Source: Phenylobacterium sp. (GTDB taxonomy: Bacteria > Pseudomonadota > Alphaproteobacteria > Caulobacterales > Caulobacteraceae). From it: a stretch of DNA of 35,864 nucleotides. A model generated the notes under the pieces. The model had not been told where the DNA came from and ran no database searches. It saw only the letters and a list, made by a program, of their open reading frames with translations. This document shows positions 7,367 through 16,173 of the stretch, in pieces. The stretch is from positions 1 to 35,864 of the forward strand of contig JADBZH010000040.1 in assembly GCA_020402585.1 (NCBI GenBank), written 5' to 3'. Each line of letters opens with the position of its first letter. The first letter of the stretch is position 1. The position numbers and the translations under genes are program-made.

Positions 7367-8325
7367 CTGACGCCCATGAACCCGATGACGAGATCGAGGC
7401 GTCCCGGGCCCCGCTCCTGGACCACCTGGTCGAACTCAGGCAGCGACTGATCCGATCGCTTGTGGCCGTGGTCCTGTCGTTCATCATCTGCTTCGCCTTC
7501 GCGGATGTCCTCTATGGGCTGCTTCTGAGGCCCTACGAAGCTGCGGCGGGGATCCTGGCGGCCCAGAAGGCGGCGACCGCATCGGCGACGCAGACCGGGT
7601 TCTGGGATGGCGTCCTGCAGGCCCTTCACCTGAAACCGTCGACAGCCAATGGGGGCGGAGGTCCCTTTGACCTGCTTCTGGTGCTCATGGGCCTGAAGGA
7701 GCTGCCGCCCGTGCAGGGCCAGGAGCTCAAGCTCATCTACACCGCCCCGCTCGAGTTCTTCTTCACCAAGCTGAAGCTGGCCGGCTTCGGGGCGGTGGTC
7801 CTGTCCTTCCCGGTGCTGGCCAGCCAGGTCTACGGGTTCGTCGCACCTGGGCTCTACAAGCGGGAACGCCGCGCCTTCCTGCCCTTCCTCGTCGCCTCCC
7901 CGGTTCTGTTCACCCTGGGCGGAGCCCTGGTCTATTTCTTCATCTTCCCCTTCGTCCTCTGGTTCTCCCTGTCCCAGCAGATCACGGGCGCCGGGGGGAT
8001 CACCGTGGAGCTCCTGCCGAAGGTCTCGGACTATCTGACCCTGGTCACCACCCTGCTCATGGCCTTCGGCCTGTGCTTCCAGCTGCCGGTTGTCCTGACC
8101 CTCCTGGGCCTGGCCGGAATGGTCAGTTCCACAGCGCTCCGGGAATTCCGGCGCTACGCCATTGTCGCCATCTTCGTCGTCGCGGCGATCGTGACGCCGC
8201 CGGATCCCATCAGCCAGCTCATGCTCGCCCTGCCGATCATCCTGCTCTACGAGGTCTCCATCTGGTGCGTGCGCGTGATTGAGTTCCGCCGTCGGCGGGA
8301 GGTCGACGAGGACGCGATCGCCTGA
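7363..8325 (+). CDS. tatC: Sec-independent translocase subunit TatC
   Basis: TatC is the six-helix core of the Tat translocase and recognises twin-arginine signal peptides. The N-terminal [13 protein letters not shown], the [13 protein letters not shown] block and [19 protein letters not shown] are family signatures. It is 320 residues against 258 in E. coli. Most of the excess is a soluble insert at about residues 59-121 in the first periplasmic loop, with a Gly-rich stretch (ANGGGGPFD). ATG 7363 overlaps the tatB stop (ATGA). serS follows after 74 bp. Confidence 0.94.
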   Translation: MTDAHEPDDEIEASRAPLLDHLVELRQRLIRSLVAVVLSFIICFAFADVLYGLLLRPYEAAAGILAAQKAATASATQTGFWDGVLQALHLKPSTANGGGGPFDLLLVLMGLKELPPVQGQELKLIYTAPLEFFFTKLKLAGFGAVVLSFPVLASQVYGFVAPGLYKRERRAFLPFLVASPVLFTLGGALVYFFIFPFVLWFSLSQQITGAGGITVELLPKVSDYLTLVTTLLMAFGLCFQLPVVLTLLGLAGMVSSTALREFRRYAIVAIFVVAAIVTPPDPISQLMLALPIILLYEVSIWCVRVIEFRRRREVDEDAIA

Positions 8326-8399
8326 ATACCTCCAAGGGACGGTTGGCGCCCCCGGCGACGCGGACTAGAGAAGTCGGCCAATCCCTGGACCTTTCCGCC

Positions 8400-9680
8400 A
8401 TGCATGACATCCGAGCCCTTCGCGACACTCCCGACCTTTACGAAATGGCCTGGGCGGCGAAGGGTCGGTCCGGAGCCGCGTCTGAGGCGCTGGTCCTGGA
8501 CCAGCAGGTCCGCGCCGCCCGAACCGCCTCCGAGGCGGCCCAGGCCCGGCGTAATGACCTCTCCCGGCGGATTGGCCAGGCCAAGGCCGCAGGGGACGCA
8601 ACCGAATCCACGCGGCTCCTGGCTGAGGTCGAGATCCTGAAGGCTGAGGCCGCCGGCGACGCCGAACGGGAAAAGGCCGCGGACGAGGCCCTGCGGGACC
8701 TTCTGGCCAGCCTGCCAAACCTGCCTGCACCGGACGTGCCGGAGGGCGCCGATGAGGCCGGGAATGTCGAGGTCCGGCGCTGGGGCGAACCCTTCGCCAT
8801 CCAGGCCCCCCGCAATCACGCCGATCTCGGCGAGGCCCTCGGCCTGATGGATTTCGAGGCCGCCGCCCGTATGAGCGGCGCGCGCTTCGTGGTTCTCAAG
8901 GGCCGATTGGCGTGGCTGGAGCGGGCGCTGGGCCAGTTCATGCTGGATATCCAGACCCTCGAGCATGGCTACACCGAGGTCTCGCCGCCCCTCCTGGTGC
9001 GGGACGCCGCCGCCTTTGGCACCGGCCAGCTGCCCAAGTTCTCGGAAGACCTCTTCCGGACCACGGACGACCGCTGGCTCATCCCCACCGCCGAGGTGTC
9101 CCTGACCAACCTCGCACGAGAACAGATCCTCGCGGCGGAGACCCTGCCGCTTCGCATGACGGCCCTGACGCCCTGTTTCCGGTCTGAGGCGGGCGCCTCG
9201 GGCCGGGACACCCGGGGCATGATCCGCCAGCACCAGTTCTACAAGGTGGAACTGGTGTCGATCACCGAGCCCGACCAGTCGGACGCCGAGCACGAGCGGA
9301 TGGTGTCCTGCGCCGAGGCGGTCCTGAAGCGGCTGGAGCTGCCCTTCCGGACCATGCTGCTCTGCCGGGGCGACATGGGCTTCAGCGCCCGTCGGACCTA
9401 CGACCTGGAGGTCTGGCTGCCCAGCGAGGGGCGTTACCGCGAAATCAGCTCCTGCTCCAACTGCGGCGACTTCCAGGCCCGCCGCATGGACGCCCGGACC
9501 AAGTCAGCCGGCGAGAAGGGCACCCGCTTCGTCCACACCCTGAATGGTTCCGGCCTTGCCGTCGGCCGGACCCTGGTGGCCGTCCTGGAGAACTACCAGG
9601 ACGAGGGCGGCCGGATCGCTATTCCCCAGGTCCTTCAGCCCTACATGGGCGGGGTCACCCATATCGACCGGACCGCCTGA
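8400..9680 (+). CDS. serS: Seryl-tRNA synthetase
   Basis: This class II synthetase charges tRNA-Ser. ATG 8400 gives [14 protein letters not shown], the usual N-terminus, and 426 residues; the frame is open upstream to 8343 without a better start. Residues 25-110 form the long coiled-coil arm that binds the tRNA. Motif 2 ([20 protein letters not shown]) and motif 3 ([19 protein letters not shown]) are intact. [16 protein letters not shown] is also typical. No leader-peptide or T-box structure is seen upstream. surE starts 4 bp after the stop. Confidence 0.95.
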   Translation: MHDIRALRDTPDLYEMAWAAKGRSGAASEALVLDQQVRAARTASEAAQARRNDLSRRIGQAKAAGDATESTRLLAEVEILKAEAAGDAEREKAADEALRDLLASLPNLPAPDVPEGADEAGNVEVRRWGEPFAIQAPRNHADLGEALGLMDFEAAARMSGARFVVLKGRLAWLERALGQFMLDIQTLEHGYTEVSPPLLVRDAAAFGTGQLPKFSEDLFRTTDDRWLIPTAEVSLTNLAREQILAAETLPLRMTALTPCFRSEAGASGRDTRGMIRQHQFYKVELVSITEPDQSDAEHERMVSCAEAVLKRLELPFRTMLLCRGDMGFSARRTYDLEVWLPSEGRYREISSCSNCGDFQARRMDARTKSAGEKGTRFVHTLNGSGLAVGRTLVAVLENYQDEGGRIAIPQVLQPYMGGVTHIDRTA

Positions 9681-9684
9681 CCCC

Positions 9685-10476
9685 GTGCGCATCCTCCTGA
9701 CCAATGATGACGGCATCCACGCGGAGGGCCTGGTCTCGCTGGAGCGGATCGCCCGGGTCCTGAGCGATGACATCTGGATCTGCGCGCCGGAGTACGAGCA
9801 GTCCGGCGCCAGCCGCTCCCTGACCCTTGCCGAGCCCCTGCGGGTCCGCCGGCTCGACGATCGCCGGTTCGCCACCACCGGAACGCCCACCGACTGCGTG
9901 ATGCTGGCCGTCACCGAACTCATGGGCGGCCTGAAGCCTGACCTCGTCCTCTCGGGCGTCAACCGGGGCGCCAACCTTGCCGAAGACGTCACCATGTCCG
10001 GGACTGTCGCGGGCGCCATTGAAGGCATGGCCCTCGGCGTGCCGGCCATCGCCCTGTCGCAGATGAGCTGGCCGACCCCGGGGGAGGAGCCCGCCGACCA
10101 GCCCGTCTTCTTGCCCGCCGAGCATTTCGGTCCAGGCATTGTGCGCCGGCTGATGGAGATCGGCTGGCCCTCGGACGTGGTGATGAACGTCAACTTTCCG
10201 TCCCGACCCTTGGCCGACATCCGTGAGGTCGAGGTCACGCGCCAGACCTTCCGGGATCTTCATGTCCGCCAGGCCGTCCAAAGGACGGATCCCCGTGGCG
10301 AGACGTACTACTGGATGGGCTTCCGGCGGGAGCTGTCCGCCCCCGCCGCCGGCACGGACCTGCGCGCCATCTACGACGGCCGAATCTCCGTGACACCGCT
10401 GCACATCGACCTGACTCACCAGGAAACCGTCCACAGGATGCGGGCTGTCCTGGGCGGCGCTCCGCCGAAGGCCTGA
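9685..10476 (+). CDS. surE: 5'/3'-nucleotidase SurE
   Basis: SurE is a metal-dependent nucleoside monophosphate phosphatase, often encoded next to pcm. The product is 263 residues from GTG 9685, which gives MRILLTNDDGIHAEGL with the metal-binding Asp-Asp pair. SGASRSLTL, the Asn of SGVNRGANL and VTMSGTVAGAIEGMALG complete the active site. The C-terminal half carries the dimerisation and substrate-loop region. The gap to serS is 4 bp and to pcm 2 bp, consistent with a single transcript. Confidence 0.94.
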   Translation: MRILLTNDDGIHAEGLVSLERIARVLSDDIWICAPEYEQSGASRSLTLAEPLRVRRLDDRRFATTGTPTDCVMLAVTELMGGLKPDLVLSGVNRGANLAEDVTMSGTVAGAIEGMALGVPAIALSQMSWPTPGEEPADQPVFLPAEHFGPGIVRRLMEIGWPSDVVMNVNFPSRPLADIREVEVTRQTFRDLHVRQAVQRTDPRGETYYWMGFRRELSAPAAGTDLRAIYDGRISVTPLHIDLTHQETVHRMRAVLGGAPPKA

Positions 10477-10478
10477 GG

Positions 10479-11138
10479 ATGGTGAGGCGCCCCCACACTC
10501 CCGAGGACCCCCGGCACGCCCGCCTGATGGAAAGCCTGAGGGAGCAAGGCGTTTCGGATCCGGCGGTGCTGACCGCCATAGCCACGACCCCGAGAGATCT
10601 CTTTACGCCGGACCTTTTCCAGGAAAGGGCCTTCGAGGATCAGGCCCTGCCGATCGCCTGTGGGCAGACCATCAGTCAGCCCTACATCGTCGGGCTGATG
10701 ACCCAGGCCTTGCGGATCGAGAAGCGCTCCCGCGTTCTCGAGATCGGGACCGGGTCCGGCTACCAGACCACCATCCTCTCCAAGCTGGCGCGGCTGGTCT
10801 ACTCGGTTGAACGTTACCGGACCCTGCTGTCCGCTGCGGAAGGTCGCTTTCGCGAACTCGGTTTGACCAATGTGATCACCCGCTTTGGCGATGGGGGCCA
10901 GGGTTGGCCCGAACAGGCGCTTTTTGACCGGGTCATGGTGACTGCCGCGGCTTCGGAAGATCCGCGCGCCCTGCTGGCGCAACTGAAGCCAAAAGGGGTA
11001 TTGGTGGCGCCAGTGGGCCGGGGCCCCGTCCAGAACCTGAACCGGTATGTCGGGGATGGGGAGGGCGGTTTCACGGTGGAGACCCTGATGGAAGTCAGGT
11101 TTGTGCCCTTGCTGGACGGCGTCGCGAAGGACTCCTGA
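10479..11138 (+). CDS. pcm: Protein-L-isoaspartate O-methyltransferase
   Basis: This enzyme uses S-adenosylmethionine to repair isoaspartyl residues in aged proteins. The 219-residue protein shows the substrate loop GQTISQPYIVGLMTQ, SAM motif I LEIGTGSGYQT, and YSVERY after it. ATG 10479 is 2 bp past the surE stop and is preceded by TGAGG. It is located between surE and dipM. Confidence 0.94.
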   Translation: MVRRPHTPEDPRHARLMESLREQGVSDPAVLTAIATTPRDLFTPDLFQERAFEDQALPIACGQTISQPYIVGLMTQALRIEKRSRVLEIGTGSGYQTTILSKLARLVYSVERYRTLLSAAEGRFRELGLTNVITRFGDGGQGWPEQALFDRVMVTAAASEDPRALLAQLKPKGVLVAPVGRGPVQNLNRYVGDGEGGFTVETLMEVRFVPLLDGVAKDS

Positions 11139-11172
11139 GCGCGCCAAATTTGTGACGATTTCTTGGGGCTGA

Positions 11173-11201
11173 GAGTCTGGATCGCGTGGACGATCCGAAT
11201 C
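11173..11201. promoter_or_regulatory. Pair of GANTC (CcrM-type) sites upstream of dipM
   Basis: GAGTC (11173-11177) and GAATC (11197-11201) lie in the 99-bp gap before dipM, 24 bp apart start to start. The spacing echoes the pair before the SPOR operon. No clear -35/-10 pair is visible here. Confidence 0.4.
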
Positions 11202-11237
11202 GCAGCGCCACACTGGGTAAACAGAGCCGGAGCGGCG

Positions 11238-13262
11238 ATGAGCAGCATTCTCAACCGGACCGTCCTGATGCTTGCGGCGACGACCGCGTTTGTCAGCCTT
11301 GCGGGCCCTTCGCTGGCTCGGGAGCCAGCCGGCGCTGAGGCCGCACCGGTGCAGCTGGCCCTGCTCCAGGCCGCCGGCGACACCTATACCGTGCAGCGAG
11401 GCGACACCCTCTTTGGGATCAGCCGTAAGCTCGGCCTCTCTCCTGAGGCTATTGCCGAGGCCAATGACCTTGGATCCGGCGCCCGTATCGATGCGGGCAT
11501 GAAGCTGAAGTTGCCTGGCGCCCAGGCCAGCGAAGGTCCGGCCGCGCGACCCCAGGCCGCGGGTCGCGTCATCACCGTTTCCACCGGACCGTCGACCTAT
11601 GTCGTCCGCAGCGGCGACACTGTTGACGAGATTGCGGGCCGCCTGGGCATGACCCGGAAGGCTTTTGCCGACCTCAACAACCTGGAGCCGCCCTACGCCC
11701 TGAGCGTGGGGCGCAAGCTCAAGGGGCCGCCTGAGACCCGAAGGGCGTATGTGGTCGCCGACGGCGACAGCCTTGAGGTCGTGGCTCGGCGCTTCTCGGT
11801 CACCCCCCGGGCTCTGGCGGGAGAGAACGGGTTGCGCAGCACCGCTGCTCTGAGGACGGGTCAGAGGCTGACCCTTCCGCAGGGGTATAGGGACCGGGGC
11901 CCCATTCGGGCGGCTGCGGCGTCGACGCGTCCGCCGGCGACCTCCGCCGCGCGGCCGGCGCGGCCAGAGGTCGAACCGACTGCCGAGGCGCCGTCCGCTG
12001 CGCCGCAGGGCGCCGCGACTGTGAGGGTCCTGGCCGGCGGCCGCGTGATCTCGGTCAAGGGCAAGCCCGCCGCCTACACGGTCCGGAAGGGCGACACCGT
12101 CGACGCGATCGCAGACCGCATGGGGCTGTCCCGAAGGGAGCTTTCGAGCCTCAACGGCCTGAAGCCCCCGTATACGCTTCGCCCCGGCCAGGTGCTCAAG
12201 GGCCCGGCCGAGACCCAGCGGGCCTATGTCGCCGTGGCCGGCGACACCCTTTCCGTCGTCGCGCGCCGGTTTGGCGTGACCCCGAGGGCCTTGGCGACGG
12301 CCAATGGGCTCCGTTCAACGGCCTCGATCCGGTCGGGCCAACGCCTGATCCTGCCGGATGGCGCCCGGGATCGCGGACCCATCCGAGAGACCGTCCGCGT
12401 TCCGGCGCCGCAACCGGCTCGCCCCGCGCCCGAGGCGGTCGCCCCGGAGACAGACGCGCCGCTGGAGGATCCCTCCGCTGCAGGACCTCCTGAGCTGAGG
12501 ACCGAGCCCGGACAGCCGGCGGTGACCCGTCCGCCTGCGCCTGAGCCCGAGCCGGCCCCAGCCCCAGCCCCAGCCCCAGCGCCGGCGCCTGCCCCGTCCC
12601 AGGCCCCGGCCACGCCAGCTCCCGCCCCCATTCCCGCCCCGACGCCGCAGCCTCGCCCCGAGCCCCCCCGAGCGGTCCCGCCCCGGGTAGAGGCCCCGCG
12701 GCCGCCGGTCGTCGCTCCCCCTGCGCCGCGCCCCGTCGCCCCGCCTCCCAGGGTCGCGCCGGCGCCGGCGCCTCCCGCCGCAGCCCGGCCGCCCTCCGGC
12801 GGATTCACGCTTCCTCCGACCGCATCCACGACGCCCCTTACGGACGCCCAGGTCGCAGCGCTCGGCAAGGGCCGGTTCCTGTGGCCGATGCGGGGGGAGA
12901 TCCTCTCTGACTTCGGACCCAAGGGCACCGGCCAGAGGAATGACGGCATCAACATCCGGGCCGCCCGCGGCGCCCCGGTCAGGGCTTCCGCCGCCGGCGA
13001 GGTGGTCTATGCCGGCGACCAGGTGCCCGGCTTTGGCAACCTGGTGCTGATCAAGCATCCGGACGGCTGGGTCACCGCCTACGCCCACCTGTCCAACGTC
13101 GATGTGAAGATCCAGCAGAGGGTCCTTCAGGGGCAGCAGATTGGCGAGGCGGGCGATACGGGCGGGGTCTCCGAGCCCCAGCTCCACTTCGAGATCCGCT
13201 ACGCGCCGACGCCAGCCGAGCGGGCCCGTCCCGTGTCTCCGTCCCTGCTCCTGCCGCGCTGA
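11238..13262 (+). CDS. dipM: LysM/LytM cell-division factor DipM
   Basis: This is a periplasmic envelope-division protein; in Caulobacter DipM recruits or activates wall hydrolases. The product is 674 residues from ATG 11238, with a signal peptide at about 1-30. Five LysM modules lie near 50-93, 120-164, 170-213, 279-323 and 329-372. A Pro/Ala linker covers about 373-540 and a LytM/M23 domain about 547-672. The LytM domain looks inactive. The usual HxGxD zinc site reads NDGIN, and the first His of HxH is Gln (PQLHFE). The His of YAHLS and the last zinc His are kept. This pattern is that of NlpD/EnvC/DipM-type activators, not of endopeptidases. It lies downstream of surE-pcm, as I recall for Caulobacter, and ends 4 bp before a convergent gene. 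Confidence 0.88.
   Translation: MSSILNRTVLMLAATTAFVSLAGPSLAREPAGAEAAPVQLALLQAAGDTYTVQRGDTLFGISRKLGLSPEAIAEANDLGSGARIDAGMKLKLPGAQASEGPAARPQAAGRVITVSTGPSTYVVRSGDTVDEIAGRLGMTRKAFADLNNLEPPYALSVGRKLKGPPETRRAYVVADGDSLEVVARRFSVTPRALAGENGLRSTAALRTGQRLTLPQGYRDRGPIRAAAASTRPPATSAARPARPEVEPTAEAPSAAPQGAATVRVLAGGRVISVKGKPAAYTVRKGDTVDAIADRMGLSRRELSSLNGLKPPYTLRPGQVLKGPAETQRAYVAVAGDTLSVVARRFGVTPRALATANGLRSTASIRSGQRLILPDGARDRGPIRETVRVPAPQPARPAPEAVAPETDAPLEDPSAAGPPELRTEPGQPAVTRPPAPEPEPAPAPAPAPAPAPAPSQAPATPAPAPIPAPTPQPRPEPPRAVPPRVEAPRPPVVAPPAPRPVAPPPRVAPAPAPPAAARPPSGGFTLPPTASTTPLTDAQVAALGKGRFLWPMRGEILSDFGPKGTGQRNDGINIRAARGAPVRASAAGEVVYAGDQVPGFGNLVLIKHPDGWVTAYAHLSNVDVKIQQRVLQGQQIGEAGDTGGVSEPQLHFEIRYAPTPAERARPVSPSLLLPR
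11565..12356 (+). repeat. Tandem duplication of a LysM pair inside dipM
   Basis: LysM2-LysM3 and LysM4-LysM5 are diverged copies of one two-module unit. The aligned tyrosines are 121/280 and 171/330, both 159 residues (477 bp) apart. Shared landmarks are GGRVI or AGRVI before each pair, LKGP between the modules and NGLRSTA near each end. The repeat is diverged, so the duplication is old. Confidence 0.75.
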
Positions 13263-13266
13263 GGAG

Positions 13267-14106
13267 TCAGACCGGCAGGGCGATCCCCCGCGATCCGGCG
13301 TGGTCGAGGATGAACTGCCAGGCGACCCTGCCGGACCGCCCCCCGCGCGCCTGCGCCCACTGCAGGGCGCGTCGGTCCAATCCTCGCACCGGCAGGCCGT
13401 ACCGCCGCGCATAAGCCCGTACGGCGGCGAGGTAGGTCGCCTGGTCCATGGGGGGGAAGCCGATCCAGAGGCCGAAGCGGTCGGAGACGCTGACCTCCTC
13501 TTCGGCGTCCTCAGCCGCGGCGATCAGTCCCCGGTCCTCGGCATGGCCGCGGGGCATGAGATGTCGCCGGTTGGAGGTGGCGAGGAAGAGTACATTCGAA
13601 GGGGGGCCGGAGACCCCGCCCTCGAGGGCCGACTTGAGGGCCTTGGCCGCTTCCGCGCCGTCCTCGAAGGAGAGATCGTCACAGAGCACGACAAAGCGCT
13701 CCGGGCGTCCCCTCAGAGTGTCGAAGAGCCGGGGCAGGGCGGTCACTTCGTCTCGGTCTACTTCGATCAGCTTGAGGTCGTCCCGGTCCCTTGCGCAGGA
13801 CATGAACGCCGCCTTGGCCATGGAGCTCTTGCCGGCGCCCCGCACCCCCCACAGGAGGACATGGTTGAAGGGTAGTCCCGCTGCGAACCGGGCCAGGTTC
13901 CCGGACAGGATCTCTATCTGGCGATCAACGCCCAGGAGAGCCTCCAGGGGCAGGAGATAATCGGGCGCCGCGATGAAGAGCCCCCGTCCGGAATCGTGCC
14001 GGAACAGCCGCGCCCCAGCAAAGTCGGGCGCCGGCGGCATCGGCGGGGCCAGCCTTTCAAGGGCTTCGGCGATGCGGAGGAGAAGGGGAGAGATGTCCTG
14101 GGTCAT
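13267..14106 (-). CDS. DUF815-family AAA+ ATPase
   Basis: The 279-residue protein has a Walker A motif GVRGAGKSS (residues 87-95) and a Walker B motif FVVLCDD (138-144). It also has the family blocks LEALLGVDRQ and NVLFLATSNRRHLMPR. The region before the P-loop binds a small helical N-terminal segment. DUF815 proteins are single-domain AAA+ ATPases of unknown cellular role. The gene converges on dipM with a 4-bp gap and is divergent from yajC with a 108-bp gap. I see no partner gene that would reveal its substrate. Confidence 0.85.
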   Translation of the reverse strand: MTQDISPLLLRIAEALERLAPPMPPAPDFAGARLFRHDSGRGLFIAAPDYLLPLEALLGVDRQIEILSGNLARFAAGLPFNHVLLWGVRGAGKSSMAKAAFMSCARDRDDLKLIEVDRDEVTALPRLFDTLRGRPERFVVLCDDLSFEDGAEAAKALKSALEGGVSGPPSNVLFLATSNRRHLMPRGHAEDRGLIAAAEDAEEEVSVSDRFGLWIGFPPMDQATYLAAVRAYARRYGLPVRGLDRRALQWAQARGGRSGRVAWQFILDHAGSRGIALPV

Positions 14107-14214
14107 GGACCGTGATTAGCCATCCCGACCCTCCATTGCAAAAGGTCGGTCAAGCGCATAGCTTCCGGCGACCCTGAAGGGCGCAGCTTGCGCCCGCCCG
14201 CCCTCGGAGAGGCC

Positions 14215-14565
14215 ATGTTCGCCACCCCCGCCTACGCCCAGACCGCCGCCGGAGCCCCCGCCGGAGGCGGGATCGAGGCCATGCTCCTGCAGATCGCCCC
14301 GCTGATCGGCCTGTTCGTCCTCTTCTACTTCCTGCTGATCCGTCCGCAGCAGAAGCGGATGAAGCAGCACCAGGAAATGCTCACAGCCCTGAAGCGCAAC
14401 GACGTGGTCGTCCTGGCGTCGGGCGTGGTCGGCAAGATCGTTCGTGTGGAGGAAGGCGAGGTCGGCGTGGAGATCGCCCAGGGCGTCACCGTAAAGGTCG
14501 TGAAGTCCATGATCTCGTCGGTCCGCTCGAAGGGCGAAACCGCCGCCAACGACGCCAAGGCCTAG
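14215..14565 (+). CDS. yajC: Preprotein translocase subunit YajC
   Basis: This small SecDF-associated inner-membrane protein has 116 residues from ATG 14215, preceded by CGGAGAGG; a TTG at 14188 is the weaker alternative. A single transmembrane helix lies at about 22-42 (LIGLFVLFYFLLI), followed at once by RPQQKRMKQHQ, the family hallmark. The cytoplasmic part has the GGVVG-like loop (SGVVGKIVRVE). The order yajC-secD-secF is the conserved one. Confidence 0.93.
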   Translation: MFATPAYAQTAAGAPAGGGIEAMLLQIAPLIGLFVLFYFLLIRPQQKRMKQHQEMLTALKRNDVVVLASGVVGKIVRVEEGEVGVEIAQGVTVKVVKSMISSVRSKGETAANDAKA

Positions 14566-14575
14566 GCCTGGACGC

Positions 14576-16165
14576 ATGATCGCTCCCTCGCGCTGGCGGC
14601 TGATCTCCGTCGTCGCCGCCCTGATCTTTGGCGTGCTGTTCACGCTGCCCAACCTGCTGCCAGCGAGCGTGCGGGAAGGGCTTCCTGCCTTCTTGCCGAA
14701 GCAGACCCTGAATCTTGGCCTGGACCTGCAAGGCGGGTCCTATCTCAAGCTCTCGGTGGACACCCGGGCCCTACGCACAGAGAAGACGACCAACCTCATC
14801 GAGGATGTCCGGACCACGCTGCGGTCCGAGGATATCGCCTTTACGGACCTGGGGCAGGTGGGCGCCGACGTCACGGTCCGCATCACCGATCCCGCCCGGT
14901 CGAACGAGGCCCTCAACCTCCTGCGGACCCGGCTGGGCGGCGATATCGCTACAGGCGGCAGCGGGCTGGAACTCTCGGCCCAGGCTGACCAGCGCATCCG
15001 GATGGGCTGGTCGGCGCAGGCCCTCACCGCCGAGACGAGCCGCGCGGTCGACCAGTCCATCGAGATTATCCGCCGGCGGATCGACGCCCTCGGCACACGA
15101 GAACCGGCCATCCAACGGCAAGGATTCGACCAGATCGTCGTGCAGGCGCCTGGCGAAAGTGATCCTGAGCGCCTGAAGTCCATTATCGGCCAGACCGCCA
15201 AACTCACCTTCCAGATGGTGGATGACTCCGTCTCGGTGGCCGAAGCCGTGCAGGGACGGGTCCCCCCGGGCTCTGTGGTGCTGCCGAGCCAGGACGAGGG
15301 GCCGCTCCTTCTGAAGAAACGCGCCGTCGTGACCGGGGAGATGCTGACCGAGGCGTCCCAGGGTTTTGACGGCCAGACCGGACAGCCGGTCGTCAACTTC
15401 CGCTTCAATGGTCAGGGCGCCTCCCGGTTCGGGGAAACGACCGCGAATAACATCGGCAAGCGGTTCGCGATCGTCCTGGACGGCAAGATCATTTCAGCCC
15501 CGGTGATCCAAAGCGCCATCATGGGCGGTTCCGGGCAGATCTCCGGGAACTTTACGGCGGAAACCGCCAATGACCTCGCCGTCCTCTTGCGCGCCGGCGC
15601 CCTTCCGGCGCCCCTGAAGGTTGAACAGCAGAATACGGTCGGCGCTGAACTGGGCGCGGACGCCGTGCGCGCCGGGGCGATCTCCATGGCGATCGGCACC
15701 GCAGCCATGTTCGCCTTCATCGTCTTCGCCTACGGGACATTCGGCGTCTTCGCCGCCCTGGCGCTGGCGTTGAACGTCCTTCTGATCGTGGGCGCCATGT
15801 CCATGACGCAGGCCACCCTGACCTTCCCGGGGATCGCGGGGATCATCCTCACCCTGGCCGTCGCCGTGGATGCCAACGTCCTGATCTACGAACGGGTCCG
15901 GGACGAGGCGCACCTCGGACGATCGCCTCTTCAGGCGCTGGAGCACGGCTATGAGCGGGCGCTGGTGTCCATCTTTGACGCCAACATCACGAGCGCCATC
16001 TCGGCCATCATCATGTTCATGTTCGGCGCCGGGGCTGTCCGTGGCTTCGCCTGGACCCTGCTGATCGGGGTCATCACCTCCGTGTTCACGGCGGTGGTCG
16101 TCACCCAGCTCCTGATCGGCTGGTGGTACCGGGCGAAGAAGCCCAAGACCCTGCCCATCGTCTAG
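14576..16165 (+). CDS. secD: Protein translocase subunit SecD
   Basis: SecD uses the proton gradient with SecF to pull exported chains through SecYEG. The 529-residue protein has an N-terminal helix, then the D1 motif LNLGLDLQGGSYLKLSVD. A large periplasmic P1 region follows (about 60-350), with IEIIRRRIDALGTREP and FGETTANNIGKRFAIVLDG. Five C-terminal helices carry FPGIAGIILTLAVAVDANVL, which includes the conserved Asp. It lies 10 bp after yajC and 8 bp before secF. Confidence 0.95.
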   Translation: MIAPSRWRLISVVAALIFGVLFTLPNLLPASVREGLPAFLPKQTLNLGLDLQGGSYLKLSVDTRALRTEKTTNLIEDVRTTLRSEDIAFTDLGQVGADVTVRITDPARSNEALNLLRTRLGGDIATGGSGLELSAQADQRIRMGWSAQALTAETSRAVDQSIEIIRRRIDALGTREPAIQRQGFDQIVVQAPGESDPERLKSIIGQTAKLTFQMVDDSVSVAEAVQGRVPPGSVVLPSQDEGPLLLKKRAVVTGEMLTEASQGFDGQTGQPVVNFRFNGQGASRFGETTANNIGKRFAIVLDGKIISAPVIQSAIMGGSGQISGNFTAETANDLAVLLRAGALPAPLKVEQQNTVGAELGADAVRAGAISMAIGTAAMFAFIVFAYGTFGVFAALALALNVLLIVGAMSMTQATLTFPGIAGIILTLAVAVDANVLIYERVRDEAHLGRSPLQALEHGYERALVSIFDANITSAISAIIMFMFGAGAVRGFAWTLLIGVITSVFTAVVVTQLLIGWWYRAKKPKTLPIV

Positions 16166-16173
16166 AGGCTCTC

